In this document: in pieces, positions 24,203-36,870 of the stretch | Layout: the number at the start of each line of letters is the position of its first letter | How positions within the stretch are numbered: the stretch's first letter is position 1 | Assembly: GCA_036924285.1 (NCBI GenBank) | Contig: JAYKYS010000008.1 | Span: 17,903,001-17,967,000 of the forward strand | DNA: 64,000 nt | Source of the DNA: Asterella californica | Lineage: Eukaryota > Streptophyta > Marchantiopsida > Marchantiales > Aytoniaceae | Direction: 5' to 3' | Program-made: the position numbers and the translations under genes | The notes under the pieces: generated by a model | What the model was told of the DNA's origin: nothing | The model's input: the letters and a program-made list of their open reading frames with translations, nothing else | The model's database searches: none

Positions 24203-26464
24203 ATGGCAGAGGTTTCTAGTCCAGGGAGTCAGGATAACTCCCACTCGGACGAATATGGCAACGCTGGCGGTGGAGACCGTGACAACTCCAACGTGAGAGA
24301 GCAGGACCGGTTTCTGCCGATAGCGAACATCAGCAGAATTATGAAAAAGGCGTTACCTGCCAATGCCAAGATTGCTAAGGACGCTAAAGAAACTGTTCAG
24401 GAATGCGTTTCCGAGTTTATAAGCTTTATCACGAGCGAGTACGTGAAAAATTTTCATATAGACATTTTTATTCTCGGCACAATCCACAGTTGTTCTTTTG
24501 TTGTTTAGGCAGGACTGACTTCTCATATGGTGATTAGTGTAGCTCCTCAAAGGTTAAGCTTCGGTAACTGATTGTCAGGTCGTTGCACACGTTTGTTTTT
24601 GGTTTTTTGTCTCGCTCCCTCGCGTTCCTGGCCTTTTGTTTAATAATTTCTTTCGCCCGCGTACACAGAGCTAGTGACAAATGTCAGCGCGAGAAGAGGA
24701 AAACAATAAACGGAGACGATCTTCTGTGGGCCATGAGCACTTTAGGGTTCGAGGATTATGTCGAGCCACTGAAAGTTTATCTCCATAAGTACAGAGAAGT
24801 ATGTTACTGCAATCATCGTTAGGGTTTCAATCCTATTCTTTATTTGCTTCGTGCATGCATAGTATTCTGAGCCGTGCAGACACATGCTCATGACTTTCAA
24901 CTCATGATTTGATCCGTTTAGCATGCTCATCTCCCGAACTACACAATACAGCCTCAAATGGGCTTCTGGAGTGGATTTCTGTAATTGTCGTTCAGAGCAG
25001 AAGTTCCACTGGTTGTTTAGCTGACAGCCAACTTTTTCTGTGTTCGGCTCTTGAATCCTCGATTTTTGCGATTCTCCTTCGAAGACTGAGGTGAGGATAC
25101 GTAACCATAAATCCTCTTTCTGCAGAATGCAGCGAACTTGAGTGCTAAATTGTGGTTCTTCTTTTGTATTCCGCTCTAGCAGCTAGCGTTTCATGTTTGG
25201 AGCTAGAGGTCATTGACATCGATGTTAATTTCCAGGGCGACAAGGGATCGTCCATGAATAAAACCGGAGAGTCGAACCCTGGAAAGAGAGATGGAACAGG
25301 TCACCCCGTTGTTCAGCAGGTAACTTGATAACGAACCTTGATATCTTGATGTAGGAGGCTGGTTATTTCCACTGGCTGATTCTGGTTTGTCTGATGCTGG
25401 ATATACTGGCTGATATAGGAGGCTCCCTTCCAATACAGGAAGGGACAATACAATCTGGGTGTGTATTAACAGAGTAAAGTTTATGAACCCTTCAAATGCC
25501 TTAGTTAAGTATGCACCTAGTTGTGTCGAAGAAAAGATGAATTGTTATGACATCGGGGTGAATGTTTCCTGAATTTGGAACTCTTCTGGTTCCTTGTCTT
25601 GATTTTTTCTTTATCAGCATCTGAAGTAGTCAGTTGAAAACATCAACTCCACTATGCCTATCTGACCGTAGTCCCCTGAGCTGATAACTTTCCGCAAAGA
25701 AAATGGGATTGCGTACCTGTAATTTGGAAGGAAGCGAATAACATGAGCTGTAGAACGAGCCCAGGAAGTGTCTAAGTGCATCTCTCCATGTTACATTCTG
25801 TAAATGAAATCCCTTACTGTATGTCATAGAACTTGTCTTTGTAAACTAATACGAATAACTGACGGGCTGAAGTTCAAATTCAGAAACTTGGGAATGAGTT
25901 TCTAGTACATCAGCAACTGAAAGTGTCAAGCGTTGAGATTAAATATGAAGATAGTTAGGCATGGCTGACTGCAGCTGCCCAGGGCAACGATCAGTGATAT
26001 CAGTGGAAATTCGGATGTCCTCGTGTCCTCCATAAAGTTAGTCCCGTCAATGTGGTATGTAACTGGTCTAAGCAAAATTTCTCCAATTACGCAGATGAAC
26101 GCTGGTGTGCAAGCCTACGGTGTGGCTTATAACATGCCGAATCAGGTACGATACCCAGTGTTGAGTCAGTACCTCTTGAAATGAGCTCGATACTCGATTG
26201 ATCTCCTTGTCAGTCGCATCTTTGCAAGGTTATTCTGTAACTTCGCTAACAAAAGTATGTTCCTTGCAGATGATGGGTACATCTCCTAACTATCAGGTAA
26301 AATACACTAGCAATTTATGCAGTTTTTCCTTCTTTCCTGTCAAAACGTCGAACTACTATCTTGGTTGCTTCATTATATTAGAACTTACGACTGACGTTGA
26401 TTTTTGTTGCCTGAAGCTTCAGATGCCACAGATGCTAGCCGCTCCGGGCGGTCAACAACATTGA
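24203..26464 (+). CDS. NF-YB: NF-YB subunit of the CCAAT-binding factor, six coding exons
   Basis: Spliced product of 189 residues. Exons: 24203-24438, 24669-24798, 25236-25319, 26095-26145, 26270-26296, 26423-26464; all introns are GT-AG and phases agree. Residues 1-33 are a Ser/Asn/Gly-rich lead. Residues 34-122 are the conserved histone fold: [20 protein letters not shown], the [20 protein letters not shown] helix, [20 protein letters not shown], then [20 protein letters not shown]. The Lys in KIAKD, where LEC1-type proteins have Asp, marks a non-LEC1 NF-YB. NF-YB pairs with NF-YC in a histone-like dimer that recruits NF-YA to CCAAT promoters in the nucleus. The C-terminus (Gln, Met, Gly-rich, many small exons) is not conserved. 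The start codon follows a predicted 5'UTR intron acceptor at 24193. The first base of exon 6 could instead be two codons earlier. Confidence 0.93.
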
Positions 26465-27650
26465 TTATCTGTTGATAGAATAGAGATAGGTCCTTGGATA
26501 GGCCTGCGCGGAAATTGTAGACAACCATTCCCCTTATCCGCCAAAGCAAATGGAAATTACTATCACTCCAAGTTGGGGACCTTGGAATTTGGCTAGGTTG
26601 TGCCATCCTCTGAGTGGCTCAAGAGTCTTGGTCATATCGTTCTAGTGTTACATTTGGTGACAACGTCGAGCCTTGGGAATCTGGACATCAATCAGATTCA
26701 ATACTAGGTTCTCCCATCCACCCAGAATGGGAAAGCAGGTCTTTCCTTTCCTGCTGTCGTAGATCCCTGCGTAGATCTTTCTTTTTGCAGGCGTTCTCTC
26801 TTTCTTCTAGAACTTTCATATGCGAAGGTCTGAGTGTTTGTTTATCTGGACTATGTATATAGAGGTTTTGCATCCGGCTTGAGGGGTAAAGAGTAATAGT
26901 AATATGGTCATACCCTGATTGTGTAACTCGAAGGTTAGTAACTTATGAGGTTTATACACGAGGAACCTTTCCCTTTTGTCGCCGCATGATACGCGACTTC
27001 ATCATGCGGGATGATTTAAAAGACTTTACTGTTCTTCAGTCTTGTCGAGGAATGAACTTGTGTTTATATGTTCGAGGTCGAGGTCATCTAGTCACCTACA
27101 TTACTCAATAGCTCTTCCAGCTCGTAAGGTGGACGTTGTGTATGTAGCTGCTCTCTGTGTGTCGGATGTTTGCAAACAGCTCTTTCCGCCTAGACTAACG
27201 TTCCACTCTACTGTCATGTCGAATGTACAACCCTTCTCCACGAAATGATGATTTAGATGTAAAAACTGCGTTCAAGTGCGGTGACATAATGGAGGATCTC
27301 CTGTGGATAGCAGTGGATCGAATATTGGCCTGTCTGAACCAAGCAAAGCCCTCGTTACTCCTGATATTAGGTTAGCCCAAGAATCTCCTAGTCTCCGTCT
27401 TCTGCGGCGTGCACTGTATTGTTTGTCCACCGTCGTATCTTGCCTTACTATGGCCCCTCGGCTGAGGTGGTTACGATTGCCCGCAGTCTTTCTCTCCCCT
27501 GTTCTTCTTTGTTTGGTGAATTTGGTTGCATGATGAGCTCCGCTTCCTTCCGCTTCCTTCCGCTTCGATTCTTAAATTGTGAGTGGTTGGCTCGTTTGGG
27601 TCTCAGTTGCTGGTAAGTTTCAGGCTTTATTTACTTACGTAATTATGTTA
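26465..27650. other. NF-YB 3' region and spacer
   Basis: The first part is presumably the NF-YB 3'UTR, but no clear AATAAA was found. The open frames here are short and unrecognisable. CTTCCGCTTC repeats three times near 27540-27565. Confidence 0.4.
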
Positions 27651-27653
27651 TTA

Positions 27654-28076
27654 GAGCATCTCCACCCGTACATCCTTAAAGATCTTATATCGATGGTATC
27701 TCTATTTTACAGAGTAAGAGTGAAGGATCTTTATCTTTAAGGGAGAAGTTTTCCTACCGCAAGCTTAAATGGCTTTCTAAAGAGAATCAGAAACTCAAAC
27801 CTGTCCAGCAGTGCCCACAATTGTTCCTCAAAACGGTTTGATTTTGATTTGGGGTTAAGAGTCTTTATCGGAATGTGTAAATGAGGGTAAAAGAGTCTTT
27901 GTGTGAACTTTTAGGTGAAGAATCTTTATTGGAGTCTTCAAGTTAGGTTTAAGAATCTCTTAAGTTAGAGAAGCCTGGTAGCTTGTAGGGAATGTTGTAA
28001 ATTACAGATTAGTATAAAGGTAAGCGGTGGGAAGACTGGTTAAGAGGGCCTTTGACGACCTGCGGTGTAGATGCTC
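27654..28076. mobile_element. MITE with TTA target duplication (PIF/Harbinger-like)
   Basis: The left end GAGCATCTCCACC and the right end GGTGTAGATGCTC are inverted repeats with one mismatch. Each end is directly flanked by TTA (27651-27653 and 28077-28079). The 423-bp interior has no coding capacity and repeats words such as AAGAGTCTTT and AAGAATCTTT. A TTA duplication and GAGCATCTCCA termini are typical of plant PIF/Harbinger-type MITEs. Confidence 0.75.
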
Positions 28077-28079
28077 TTA

Positions 28080-29394
28080 CGAGGGCATCTCTATCGGATT
28101 TTGCGTTTTTGCAGTATTATGGTTTCATCCTGTTGGTCATTCCCTCTGATGGTCGTTGTATGTTCGCACCTCTCCTCCGTTGACTGACATTGACTACATG
28201 CAAGTCCAGTGGCTCTCATTTCTGGCCTGCAGGTCAAATGCATCCGCCATAAAAAAGGACAAAAGTAGGTTCGGGTGGTGACATCCGCATGGTCGCGTTT
28301 TGTTAACTGCCGGTGTCGAACATGTGCACACATGTCACGTTTGCATGTGCTTTTCTCGTACTCCGTGGGTCTGTAGAATGTCAGAAAAAATGGCTACCGT
28401 AGTGATAGCCTTTTACCGCAGTAAATATCTTTTTTTCACCGTGGCGCGAACCAAACAAGATTTTTTGCTGCAATCGTGAAACTTATATATAACTTTCAGA
28501 GCGATATTGAGCGAAAACTCAAACTGACTTAATAGTGAAAACGGAAATTTGTGGAAGAAAGTTTTCGGCGCGAAAACCTGAAGTGAGCGTTTTTGCTCGA
28601 AAACTCGTAATGGAATTGGGATTTTCTGCGAAAATTCGTTTTAAACGATTAGAAGTAATGACCTCTTGAATTTGCACGAAAACATTTGAACTCGTTTTGG
28701 TATTGAGATAAAGAGATTCCGTTTTCACTACACTGTCACGAGGCTTGAGTCTCAAAACTCTTTTCAATTTGAACACTGGAAATTGAATTTGAAACTATCT
28801 AAACTCGTTATTTTTATAAGAAATGTCTTTTAGTCTATACTGAAAGTTATAGTGCACAAAGTGGAAATTTTAAACTTGACAACTCAAAATGAAAATTCAA
28901 TTTAATGCTACTTTCCAACAGATTTCCAGTTCGAAATCAGAGACAGCATCAGATTGCATCAACAATAATTTAATAGTGCGTGAGAAAGCTAAAACAAAAA
29001 ATTCCACGCTGTTTTGCACAGTGTGTCAAAGAATTTCCAATCATTGTTTCATTAAACAGAGTTGTAATTACAGTTTCAGATGGTCAGAACTGAACTTTCG
29101 GATACCAGAGAAATCTACTGAAGGATATTCTAATTATCAAATGTCAAGTGAAAATTGATTCAACAAACAGATAAAAGACGCTTCGGTACAAACATCCGAA
29201 TTAAACTAAACCGCAATGACAGTTCCAGAACCTAAGTACTACCAGCTAGTACTTGTTGGAAATGAGAAAACTAAGTAGAGGATGTCAAACAAGAGAGATC
29301 ACTAAGGTACTTAGTAAATCTCACTCGCTTTCCTTATGACTTGTAATAAAATTCACCAAAGTGGGGACCAGCTTCAGTAACCCCTTCATAAGGG
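28080..29394. other. Spacer; possible second MITE end and a GAAAAC-rich patch
   Basis: Immediately after the MITE, GAGGGCATCTCTATCGGATTTTGCG resembles another GAGCATCTCCA-type terminus, but no matching right end was found. Between about 28510 and 28690 the word CGAAAAC (or CGAAAAT) recurs every 30-45 bp. No gene is recognisable. Confidence 0.35.
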
Positions 29395-30690
29395 CTAGAG
29401 ATCTACAATCTCAAGTAACAACTCGATATTGAAGTATTCAGCAACTTTACAATCACTCAGCCAGTTTTCAAGCAGATCAAAAGCTTGTTCCTTCTTCACT
29501 TCAGGTGTAGAACTTGCTGCAAACAAGGTACTAGTCATATTTTGATCGACTGCTTCACTCCGGCCTCCGTCTCTCAAGCAGCCAGGCAGTCAAGATTTCA
29601 ATCTTTGACTAGTCACTGTGGATCATGAGGTTGCATTTGGACAGCTCAAGTGAGCTTTCAGTAACCACTCACACACTTTCTTATATAAGATGATTGCAAA
29701 GAGATAGCATCAGATAGCACTCCTTCTCTAATTTTCTGCGAAATCCAACTCACAACATACTCTTGATAGGCACTGTGGATAACACACTTGAATGATCTTC
29801 GCAAGACATGGCTGCAACTTCGAAGTACATCATGCAGGAATGAACAACCAGTAAATGTTCGGATGTTCAACTTTCAGCCAAGTCATGAAACTCTCAGCTC
29901 TGTGAATAGAGTAACAATCAAGAAGAAGAACACACTTCTGCTTAATTGGATCCAGTCCATCCAATGCAGACACAAAAGATATCCAAGGTAGCAAGATCTG
30001 AGTCACGTATTGTTTCATTGTGGTTACAATAGACCAATGAGTCTCAGAGTTCGTGAGATGCCATCCAAGATGGCACAGCAATGTACTGTTTTATCCTCAA
30101 AAATTCACTATTGTCATAGTTTTATCCTCAAAAATTCTTTGACCATGAAGGAAGTCATCAACTTAGTAACAAGGAGATATGCCTCTTATCCTCACGACCT
30201 GCAATCAGTACGTCTTGTGCTCCCTTGACAGTGTAACTTTTCTCATTACCAACACGCATTAGTTGGAGACTAGTTTGATCTGCATTCACTACCAACTCTG
30301 ACCGAATGTGATAAGCCACTACCAGAATGCAATATGTAAAATCATGGTCTCCCCAAGCTCCTTCCAGTTTGCTAGAAGTTTGCTTGCCTCTCCAGTGGTC
30401 TTCTTAAAAGACCACTTCAGTTTCGATCGCACCCAACCTCCTACGTAACTCATGGAGACAATATGTGTATCATCTTTCTCCTTCAAAACCTCAAGACAAT
30501 TACAGTTAAAAAAAGCTTGCAACTGAAATTGTATAAGCAATGAGTTCAGAGGAGCATTACCGATACTTAAACGCTCCAAATGATCAATGAACTGTTGTTC
30601 CACCTCTAGCTTAAAACTCCACAAACTCCCTCTCTTGTCATTGAGCATTAGGTCTGTCATGTCCACTCCAAGGCAGCTATCACTCGTCTC
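29395..30690 (-). pseudogene. DDE-superfamily transposase, broken
   Basis: The translation on the minus strand, in several frames, follows the order of a pogo/Tigger-like DDE_1 transposase. An N-terminal helical region (30666 to about 30320) ends in VGGWVRSKLKWSFKKTTGEA. It is followed by LVVNADQTSL (first catalytic Asp, 30272-30286) and LLLDCYSIHRAESFMTWL (second Asp near 29917-29919), and then FIPA continuing in another frame as a QPCDV-type segment near 29800-29850 with the downstream helical part VIHSAYQEYVVSWISQKIRE. Stops occur near 30319 and 29830, and at least three frameshifts break it, so it is inactive. Terminal inverted repeats were not identified. Confidence 0.75.
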
Positions 30691-33600
30691 GCCTTCTGGA
30701 TGTATCCGTGATTAAATGGTCCTCCCAACCAAGTCTGAACAGTTCATTCTTTTAAACTTGCAAATCGTTTTGGTCCTCCAACAATAATGTATTTCTTCCT
30801 TAAGTAATGAACATTTTCTAACTCAAGAAGAAACTATTTCAAGGCACAATCTATGATAGTCCAGTCCTCAACTGTAAACCAATTGTGATACTTTGACTTT
30901 GGTTTTCCTCGGTTGCTTATTGTCAGAGTCACTAATGACATGGATCAGAAGTCTGTAATACCTATAGGTTTTTGTGGACGTCCCATAGTTTTTTTTGGGG
31001 TGTTGTGTCTTGGGTTTATCTCTTAGATATCTTGGAAATATTCCTCGTGGCTTATGGTCTAGAATCTGAAGTTGTTTAAAGATTCTATTGCTACAGCTCC
31101 AAACGTAGGTAGCTATCAAGAAAAACCTCGATAACAATATCCTCAGATGTACCCTCAGATGTAGTTATCTCCACAGAACTTGAATTTGAGGTTGTGACAT
31201 CCTCCTCTGGTGTATGTACATCAAAAAATCCAAGCACTACTATGTTACTATCAATCGAGCCTTAGTCTTGTGAGAGTTTTTCAGGTCTCAAGTAGGTCTC
31301 GGATGCACATCAAGCCAATTTCCCTAAAGCTGGTATGTGACTCTTACAACATAACTACTTGGATCTAACAGCAAAATCTAACCCCAGAAAATCCTTGCAA
31401 ATTAAACGGCAAGTGCACAAAGAAGTAACCCACTCATGTTTCCATCGATCTTCCACACAATAAGTACATAAACAACTCTCGAGGATCAACTCTAGTACTC
31501 CAATAGACTCTATTTTTCCAACTGCGAAAAAAGTCTTGGCAACAGGTTCCACTGAAAAGAACTGTACTCAAGCAACTTGATGCGCTTCATGACTAGATGC
31601 AAGTGCTTGAAATGAGTCTCGCAGCAAGTTCTACAGAAGCAACTGTACGCATATGACTTGAATAGGCTTCACAACTAGATGAGTTGTGAAGCCTATCCAA
31701 CTCACTTGAAAATGAATCTCGGCAAGTGAGTTTTGACAACTGTACTCAAAAAACTTCAAATTTGCTTCACAACTGGAGTCACAGCCAACTGAACGAGAAC
31801 TTCATGAAGTACTTGCCTTAATTGAGGTATAAGCACCTAGTGATGACAACTTGATCTTCAAGAGATGTACGTGCTATGTTGTCGTCTCTTCTTCCGTGAG
31901 TCGTCATAGCCTCTCACAACAAGACAAATCAAAGTAATTAACCCCTCACAACAAGATGCAGCAATAGGCAAACCGAAATAATCAGCCACTTTCCCGTCGC
32001 ATCTTTTAAGTTTGAACCATAAATACATCAACCTAAACTACATTGTCGCTGCACAGAACCAAGAAACGGTGTCCGATTCACGCTAATGTATTAGTTCAAG
32101 GTCCCTAAATCACGAAGCTAATTCGTGATCTGCTAGTGCGATCTGTATGAAGCGAAAGCTCATACCAACGAGACGGCGTTGACTTCCGACGGTGGCTTCT
32201 CTTCGTGAATAATTGTATAACTCAAGTGGCCCGCGTGTAAACTTAAAAAACTCATGCTCGCGTGGTGCGAAAACCTGAAATGCAAGAAACAGCACTGGGC
32301 TAAAGTATGAAAGGATTGATTCATCCATTCACGCAACGTCCTTGTGCGTAAAGGGCTGTCACTATGATAGTCGCAAGCCGACAGTCTCACCTGCAATAGG
32401 AAGAGTGCGTTTGCATAGGGGGAGTGCGTTGTCACCTCGAGTCGAAGACGAGGCATAGTAGAAAGATAACCTTCAAACACTAAACGACGAGCATGAAATG
32501 CTCCACGAGGATAAAACTTTCTCTCGTTTTTCTCTCACTACCTCAAGAACGATAGTGGTTGAAATAGTGCCACTCGGACCTTGGAAGTAAAATATTCCTG
32601 TAATTCTCATAAAAGTTTTTTAAATTTTGCCACAAATTGTAAGTATCACTTCAAAAAGTGTAGCTTTTAGAAACCGTTGAACAGTTCTCAAATAGAAGTT
32701 TAGAGAGCTTATTTCTTTTTTGTAACTTTTACAGTCATTAGATATTTACAGTCTATAGTCGTAAAATTGATTTCTTAGAAACCGTTGAACATTTCTCAAA
32801 TGGAAGTCTACAGAGCTTCTTCTGTCTATATAGCCTAACATTTCAAACTTACGTCTTTTCATTTAAACTCTATAAATATTGTTACGGGAAGAGGTTTGTG
32901 TGGCCCTAATAACTCGGTAGTGGTTTAAATGACCAAATGTTATTTAACGGAATTCTTCGGTTACCGTCACAAAATATAAAGAAAGGGGGTGAAAAACCCT
33001 CAAAAGTACGAAGAAAGTGACATAGATAAACCTCAAACGTACAAAGAAGGTGATCTGAAAAAACCTTTGAATGTTTTATGTTAGCATAAGCTTTTCGTGT
33101 CTTAAACCACTCCTCAAGAGGAGTAGAATGTTTAGGGACGAGAAGTCATCACCACGATCGTGGGTTTTATCATAGAAGATAAAGAAAAGTATAAAAACTA
33201 TATTTTTAAGAATCAAGACTTATCAAATCAACATCTGAAGATCATGGTTTATGAAATGTTATGCCTGATAATCGATGCGGCGGATGAGCTTTCGTATATA
33301 AAGCCTTTCCAAAATACAAAAACAAGAGATTCTATATTTCCAGAATTCTTTACTTATAGGAGAGTGTGTTCTCCTTATTAAACCTCAGATATGAGTATAA
33401 AAGTATGAAACAAAATATTCGTTTTTCCTTGAAAAAAGAATTTCTTTCTATTTCCAAGAACTTTGAAATTTTCATATTAACATTTCTCAATCAATACTAA
33501 GTTGTTTGTTTTGAGATGAATCACAACTTGCAAAACTAGTGAATAGCTTTAATTGGTTACTTATTGCATAAATTCTTTGTTGAGATGAAAAACATTTTCC

Positions 33601-34299
33601 GCATAAAAGTTAAATTTATCAGTTATTTCAATGAGATATTATTGGTTACCAGGAGTACTTGTAGTGATACCGGAGGTTTAAGATCAGGAGACGAATTGAA
33701 ACTACGTGGAAATGAGTATTATTATGTCTCGAAGTAGAGAGGGTGTCAAAAGGCGGGAAGGAATATTCACTTCTGGAGAGCATCGGAAACAGCCGGATAA
33801 CTGTAACTGTGCACATCGTAGTTGGTACAAAGGAATGATACGTTAACTTGGTAGGAAAAGAGAAACTAGGTTACGCAGATGTTACTGCGTTTAACACTTT
33901 TGATGTCTACGTTCGATACTATTGATCGACGTATGAAAGAAAGAAGAAGAGATATTATAGAAGATCAAACCGGATGGATTGTCAAAACATGTCGTGTCAA
34001 CTCTCGTGGAAATCATTAAATCATGTATCAGCGAAAAATTAAAACAATACGGAGAGTTGCGAACTCAAAAGTTCATCAAGAATAATTATCTAATATCGTT
34101 CATATGAAGAGAATGTAGAGAAACATAGAGCTCCATGTTTATAATGATATACAGGAACAATTGAATCGTTTCAGAAGTGACATTATGTACCAGAATATGA
34201 TCTTTTGTGTAACACTAAAGTGAGGTACTGACATGAATATTTTTAGTCTAATCATATTCATAAATTAATTGTTATTTGATTGATTTTTGTATTGATTTT
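30691..34299. other. Gene-free spacer
   Basis: No recognisable gene on either strand. Features seen: a perfect hairpin at 31662-31696, and two similar ~45-bp segments (AGAAACCGTTGAACA, CTCAAATGGAAGT, AGAGCTT) near 32668 and 32778, a diverged local duplication. Open frames such as 32160-32480 (minus) and 33160-33381 (plus) match nothing I know. Confidence 0.35.
31662..31696. repeat. Perfect hairpin, 15-bp arms
   Basis: ATAGGCTTCACAACT, loop AGATG, exact complement. Confidence 0.95.
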
Positions 34300-34870
34300 A
34301 ATTATCAGTTGCATTTAATCACTTATTCAGACCTTGACTCTTCCGCTAGAAGGGTTAGGTAACATAATTAATGATTGGTTCAAATTAATATGTGTTTGTT
34401 ACCATTACGTATTTTCTAATAACAAAAAGTGAACAAAATATCCCAAAGTTGATCCAGCATGCATATTGACTTCCTTGCATATTCCTCTCTTCCATGTTCG
34501 GAAGAGAAGAATATGCAGATATATTTAATTTATCACACTCTCCGACGAGAAGGGTTAGGTGATAAATTAAACCTAATAGAAGAACAATTTCTTGAAATTG
34601 CCTCAACTCTGTTTTATGGTTCATGTTGCAACTTGCATGTAACCTTATGGGTTTTCTCCTAAAGATCCAAAATTTTATATATAGTAACATATAAAATTTA
34701 ATGTATATATGTTTAATTTAAAGTATTGAATATTTTTCTTTAATACTTGTAGAATTTTCACTAATTCTTCGATCGCTCCCACTGTAGTGTCCGGTCCAAT
34801 GATGTTTTTAGATTTTTCACTTCTCTCTACATTTGTCTATTTTCTCCACCCAACCAAAAGTACACTTGGG
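34300..34870 (+). repeat. Paired-hairpin repeat, copy C
   Basis: Hairpin 1 at 34475-34518 (TTGCATATTC, CTCTTCCATG, TTCGGAAGAG, GAATATGCA) is followed by hairpin 2 at about 34523-34575 (TTTAATTTATCAC against GTGATAAATTAAA, loop with CCGACGAGAAGGGTTAG). The downstream tail aligns with copy D, including CCGGTCCAATGATGTTTT near 34791 and TTTTCTCCACCCAACCAAAAG. An extra partial hairpin 2 loop (CTTCCGCTAGAAGGGTTAGG) lies near 34338-34360. Confidence 0.65.
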
Positions 34871-34879
34871 TTGCATATC

Positions 34880-35628
34880 GAATGTACATTTTATATACTA
34901 GGGGGAGAATAATTCCATTTACGGCCATGATCTAGTTAAGAGTGTGGTCTCTTCTCTTGATAGATATGCACTCTTATGCCACTACAAGATAATGGTATCG
35001 TTTGGAGAAATCTATTGATTAATGTGTCGCACTAAGTTTAGATCTAACTCCAAAACTAATCCAGTAAGTTGATTGAAACTACTATAGTGAATCATAGCTT
35101 ACCTTCCATTGAATCATGTTTTAGGGTTTAGGTTTTAGAGTTATCATAATCTTATTTGAAACACCATCTATCACTCTCATGTATGTCTAATTCTTCTGCT
35201 TTCCTTGCAGTGTTGTTATTTTTCAACTTTGTGTAAGAACTTGTACTTACTAAGACATTACCAAATTTAATTATATATTTTTTCAGACTATAGTACTTTT
35301 GTTGCTGAAAAAATAGAAATAATGAGTACCAATAAAGAGCTGGCTTCTAGATAACCTAAACAAAACAAGTTTGTTAATAATTTGTAGCGAAATGAAATGA
35401 CTAGCATGAATTATCCATACCCTATATACTAGAAGTAGAGTTTAACTTCATGTATGGAATGTTGTAAGAGTTGGATGATGAAAGAGAACTTCATCCTCTT
35501 TGTCCAATTTGCTTGTTACTTTGCCGTTCTCCTTTTAGATAGTGGTACATTCTTACCTCATTTGCAAGTTCACTAATTCTTTCGTCTCAAATCTTTGTCT
35601 TTTTCTTCGCACTTTTTTCTTGTGTGAT
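34880..35628. other. AT-rich spacer
   Basis: No gene seen. Contains GTTTTAGGGTTTAGGTTTTAG near 35118-35140, similar to degenerate telomere-type repeats. Confidence 0.35.
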
Positions 35629-35773
35629 GTGAATCTTAGGAGTTAATTAAATTAGTCAAATTCAAACATATATAATTGTCCAAGTTATATATACTTGCAT
35701 GAGTTATATAGTACTTATGCACGATAGTTACAACTTACAATGCTCGGAGGGGATGAATTCCGAACATTAAGCA

Positions 35774-35808
35774 GTTGGTAAGGTCCTACAAAGTAAGACC
35801 TTACCAAC
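35774..35808. repeat. Perfect hairpin, 12-bp arms
   Basis: GTTGGTAAGGTC, 11-nt loop, exact complement; at or just past the left LTR of the deleted element. Confidence 0.9.
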
Positions 35809-35939
35809 TTAAACAAGGGGTGTTATTCCGGATGAGAATTGACATGAAATTACACAAATGTTTGGAACTTTATCAAGTACCTAATGTAGCGATAATCATA
35901 TAGTATGAAGCAGTAGACGGGTACTTGCAATGCGTAACA

Positions 35940-36870
35940 CTTTGGAGCTAATTTTAGCAGCAGGTTAATGGTGGTCTGTCATGTATGCGGATATGCACAA
36001 GTACATCCAACATTGTCATGCATGTCAGTTTATGGTTAAGCTTACCCAACTACACAATTATCATTACATCTCATCTTACCTTTAGTCCCATTCAAGAAAC
36101 GAGAAACTGATTCGTGGGACCAATCTAACTAGTAGCACGACTCACTCAAAGATGGTATATCTTCATTGCAATGGACTATGCCACCAAAATGATGGAAGCA
36201 AAAGCTACAAGAAGGGATGATGCAGCTGCGGTAGCAAATTTTATTTCACACACATTACACTAGATATGGATGTCTCCTAGATCTTGTCAGTGATAGAGAC
36301 ACAAATTTTGTAAATCAAACAGTAGTCGCACTTACACAATACTTTCAGATTAAACATCGTAAGACTACCTCTTATAATCCAAAGACGAATAGATTGACAA
36401 AGAAGTCAAATAGGATCTTGTGTGAGATCTTAAACAAATTTACTGTAAATTACTCCTATGACTAGGATACAAAGTTACCAGCAGCACTTTGGACATTTTG
36501 TACAATTGAGAAAATCACTACTAAGCAAACCTCGTATTTTCTCATTTACGGAAAGCAACCCAATTTACTTGTAGAATTTGAAGTACTTACTTATTACATA
36601 CTTGTGGAAGATAGATTGTCCCTAGAAGAAAGTCAAGAATGACGACTAAGGGACTTGATGCGACTTGAAGAAGATCATGACAAGGTAGAATACTTGATCA
36701 AGTCCATTCAACAACAAAGAAGAAAACACCAAGACGATAAGATTAAACGGGGTCAATTTGAAAAAATACGACATGGTCTTATTGTACGACAGTAGACATC
36801 AAAGGTTTCTATGTAAGTTGCACTTACGTTGGATGAGACTAAAAGTTACCCAAATTTGTAAGAATAGATC
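35940..36870 (+). pseudogene. Ty3/gypsy integrase, frameshifted
   Basis: In pieces from different frames: MYADMHKYIQHCHACQ (zinc-binding H2C2 part, near 35980-36030), MDYATKMMEAKATRRDDAAA (core), LVSDRDTNFVNQTVVALTQY with the second catalytic Asp, and KHRKTTSYNPKTNRLTKKSN, where the usual catalytic Glu (position after the Asn-rich loop) is not preserved. The C-terminal part continues with LPAALWTF and LIYGKQP. Multiple stops and shifts show decay. It belongs to the deleted LTR element that surrounds it. Confidence 0.8.
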
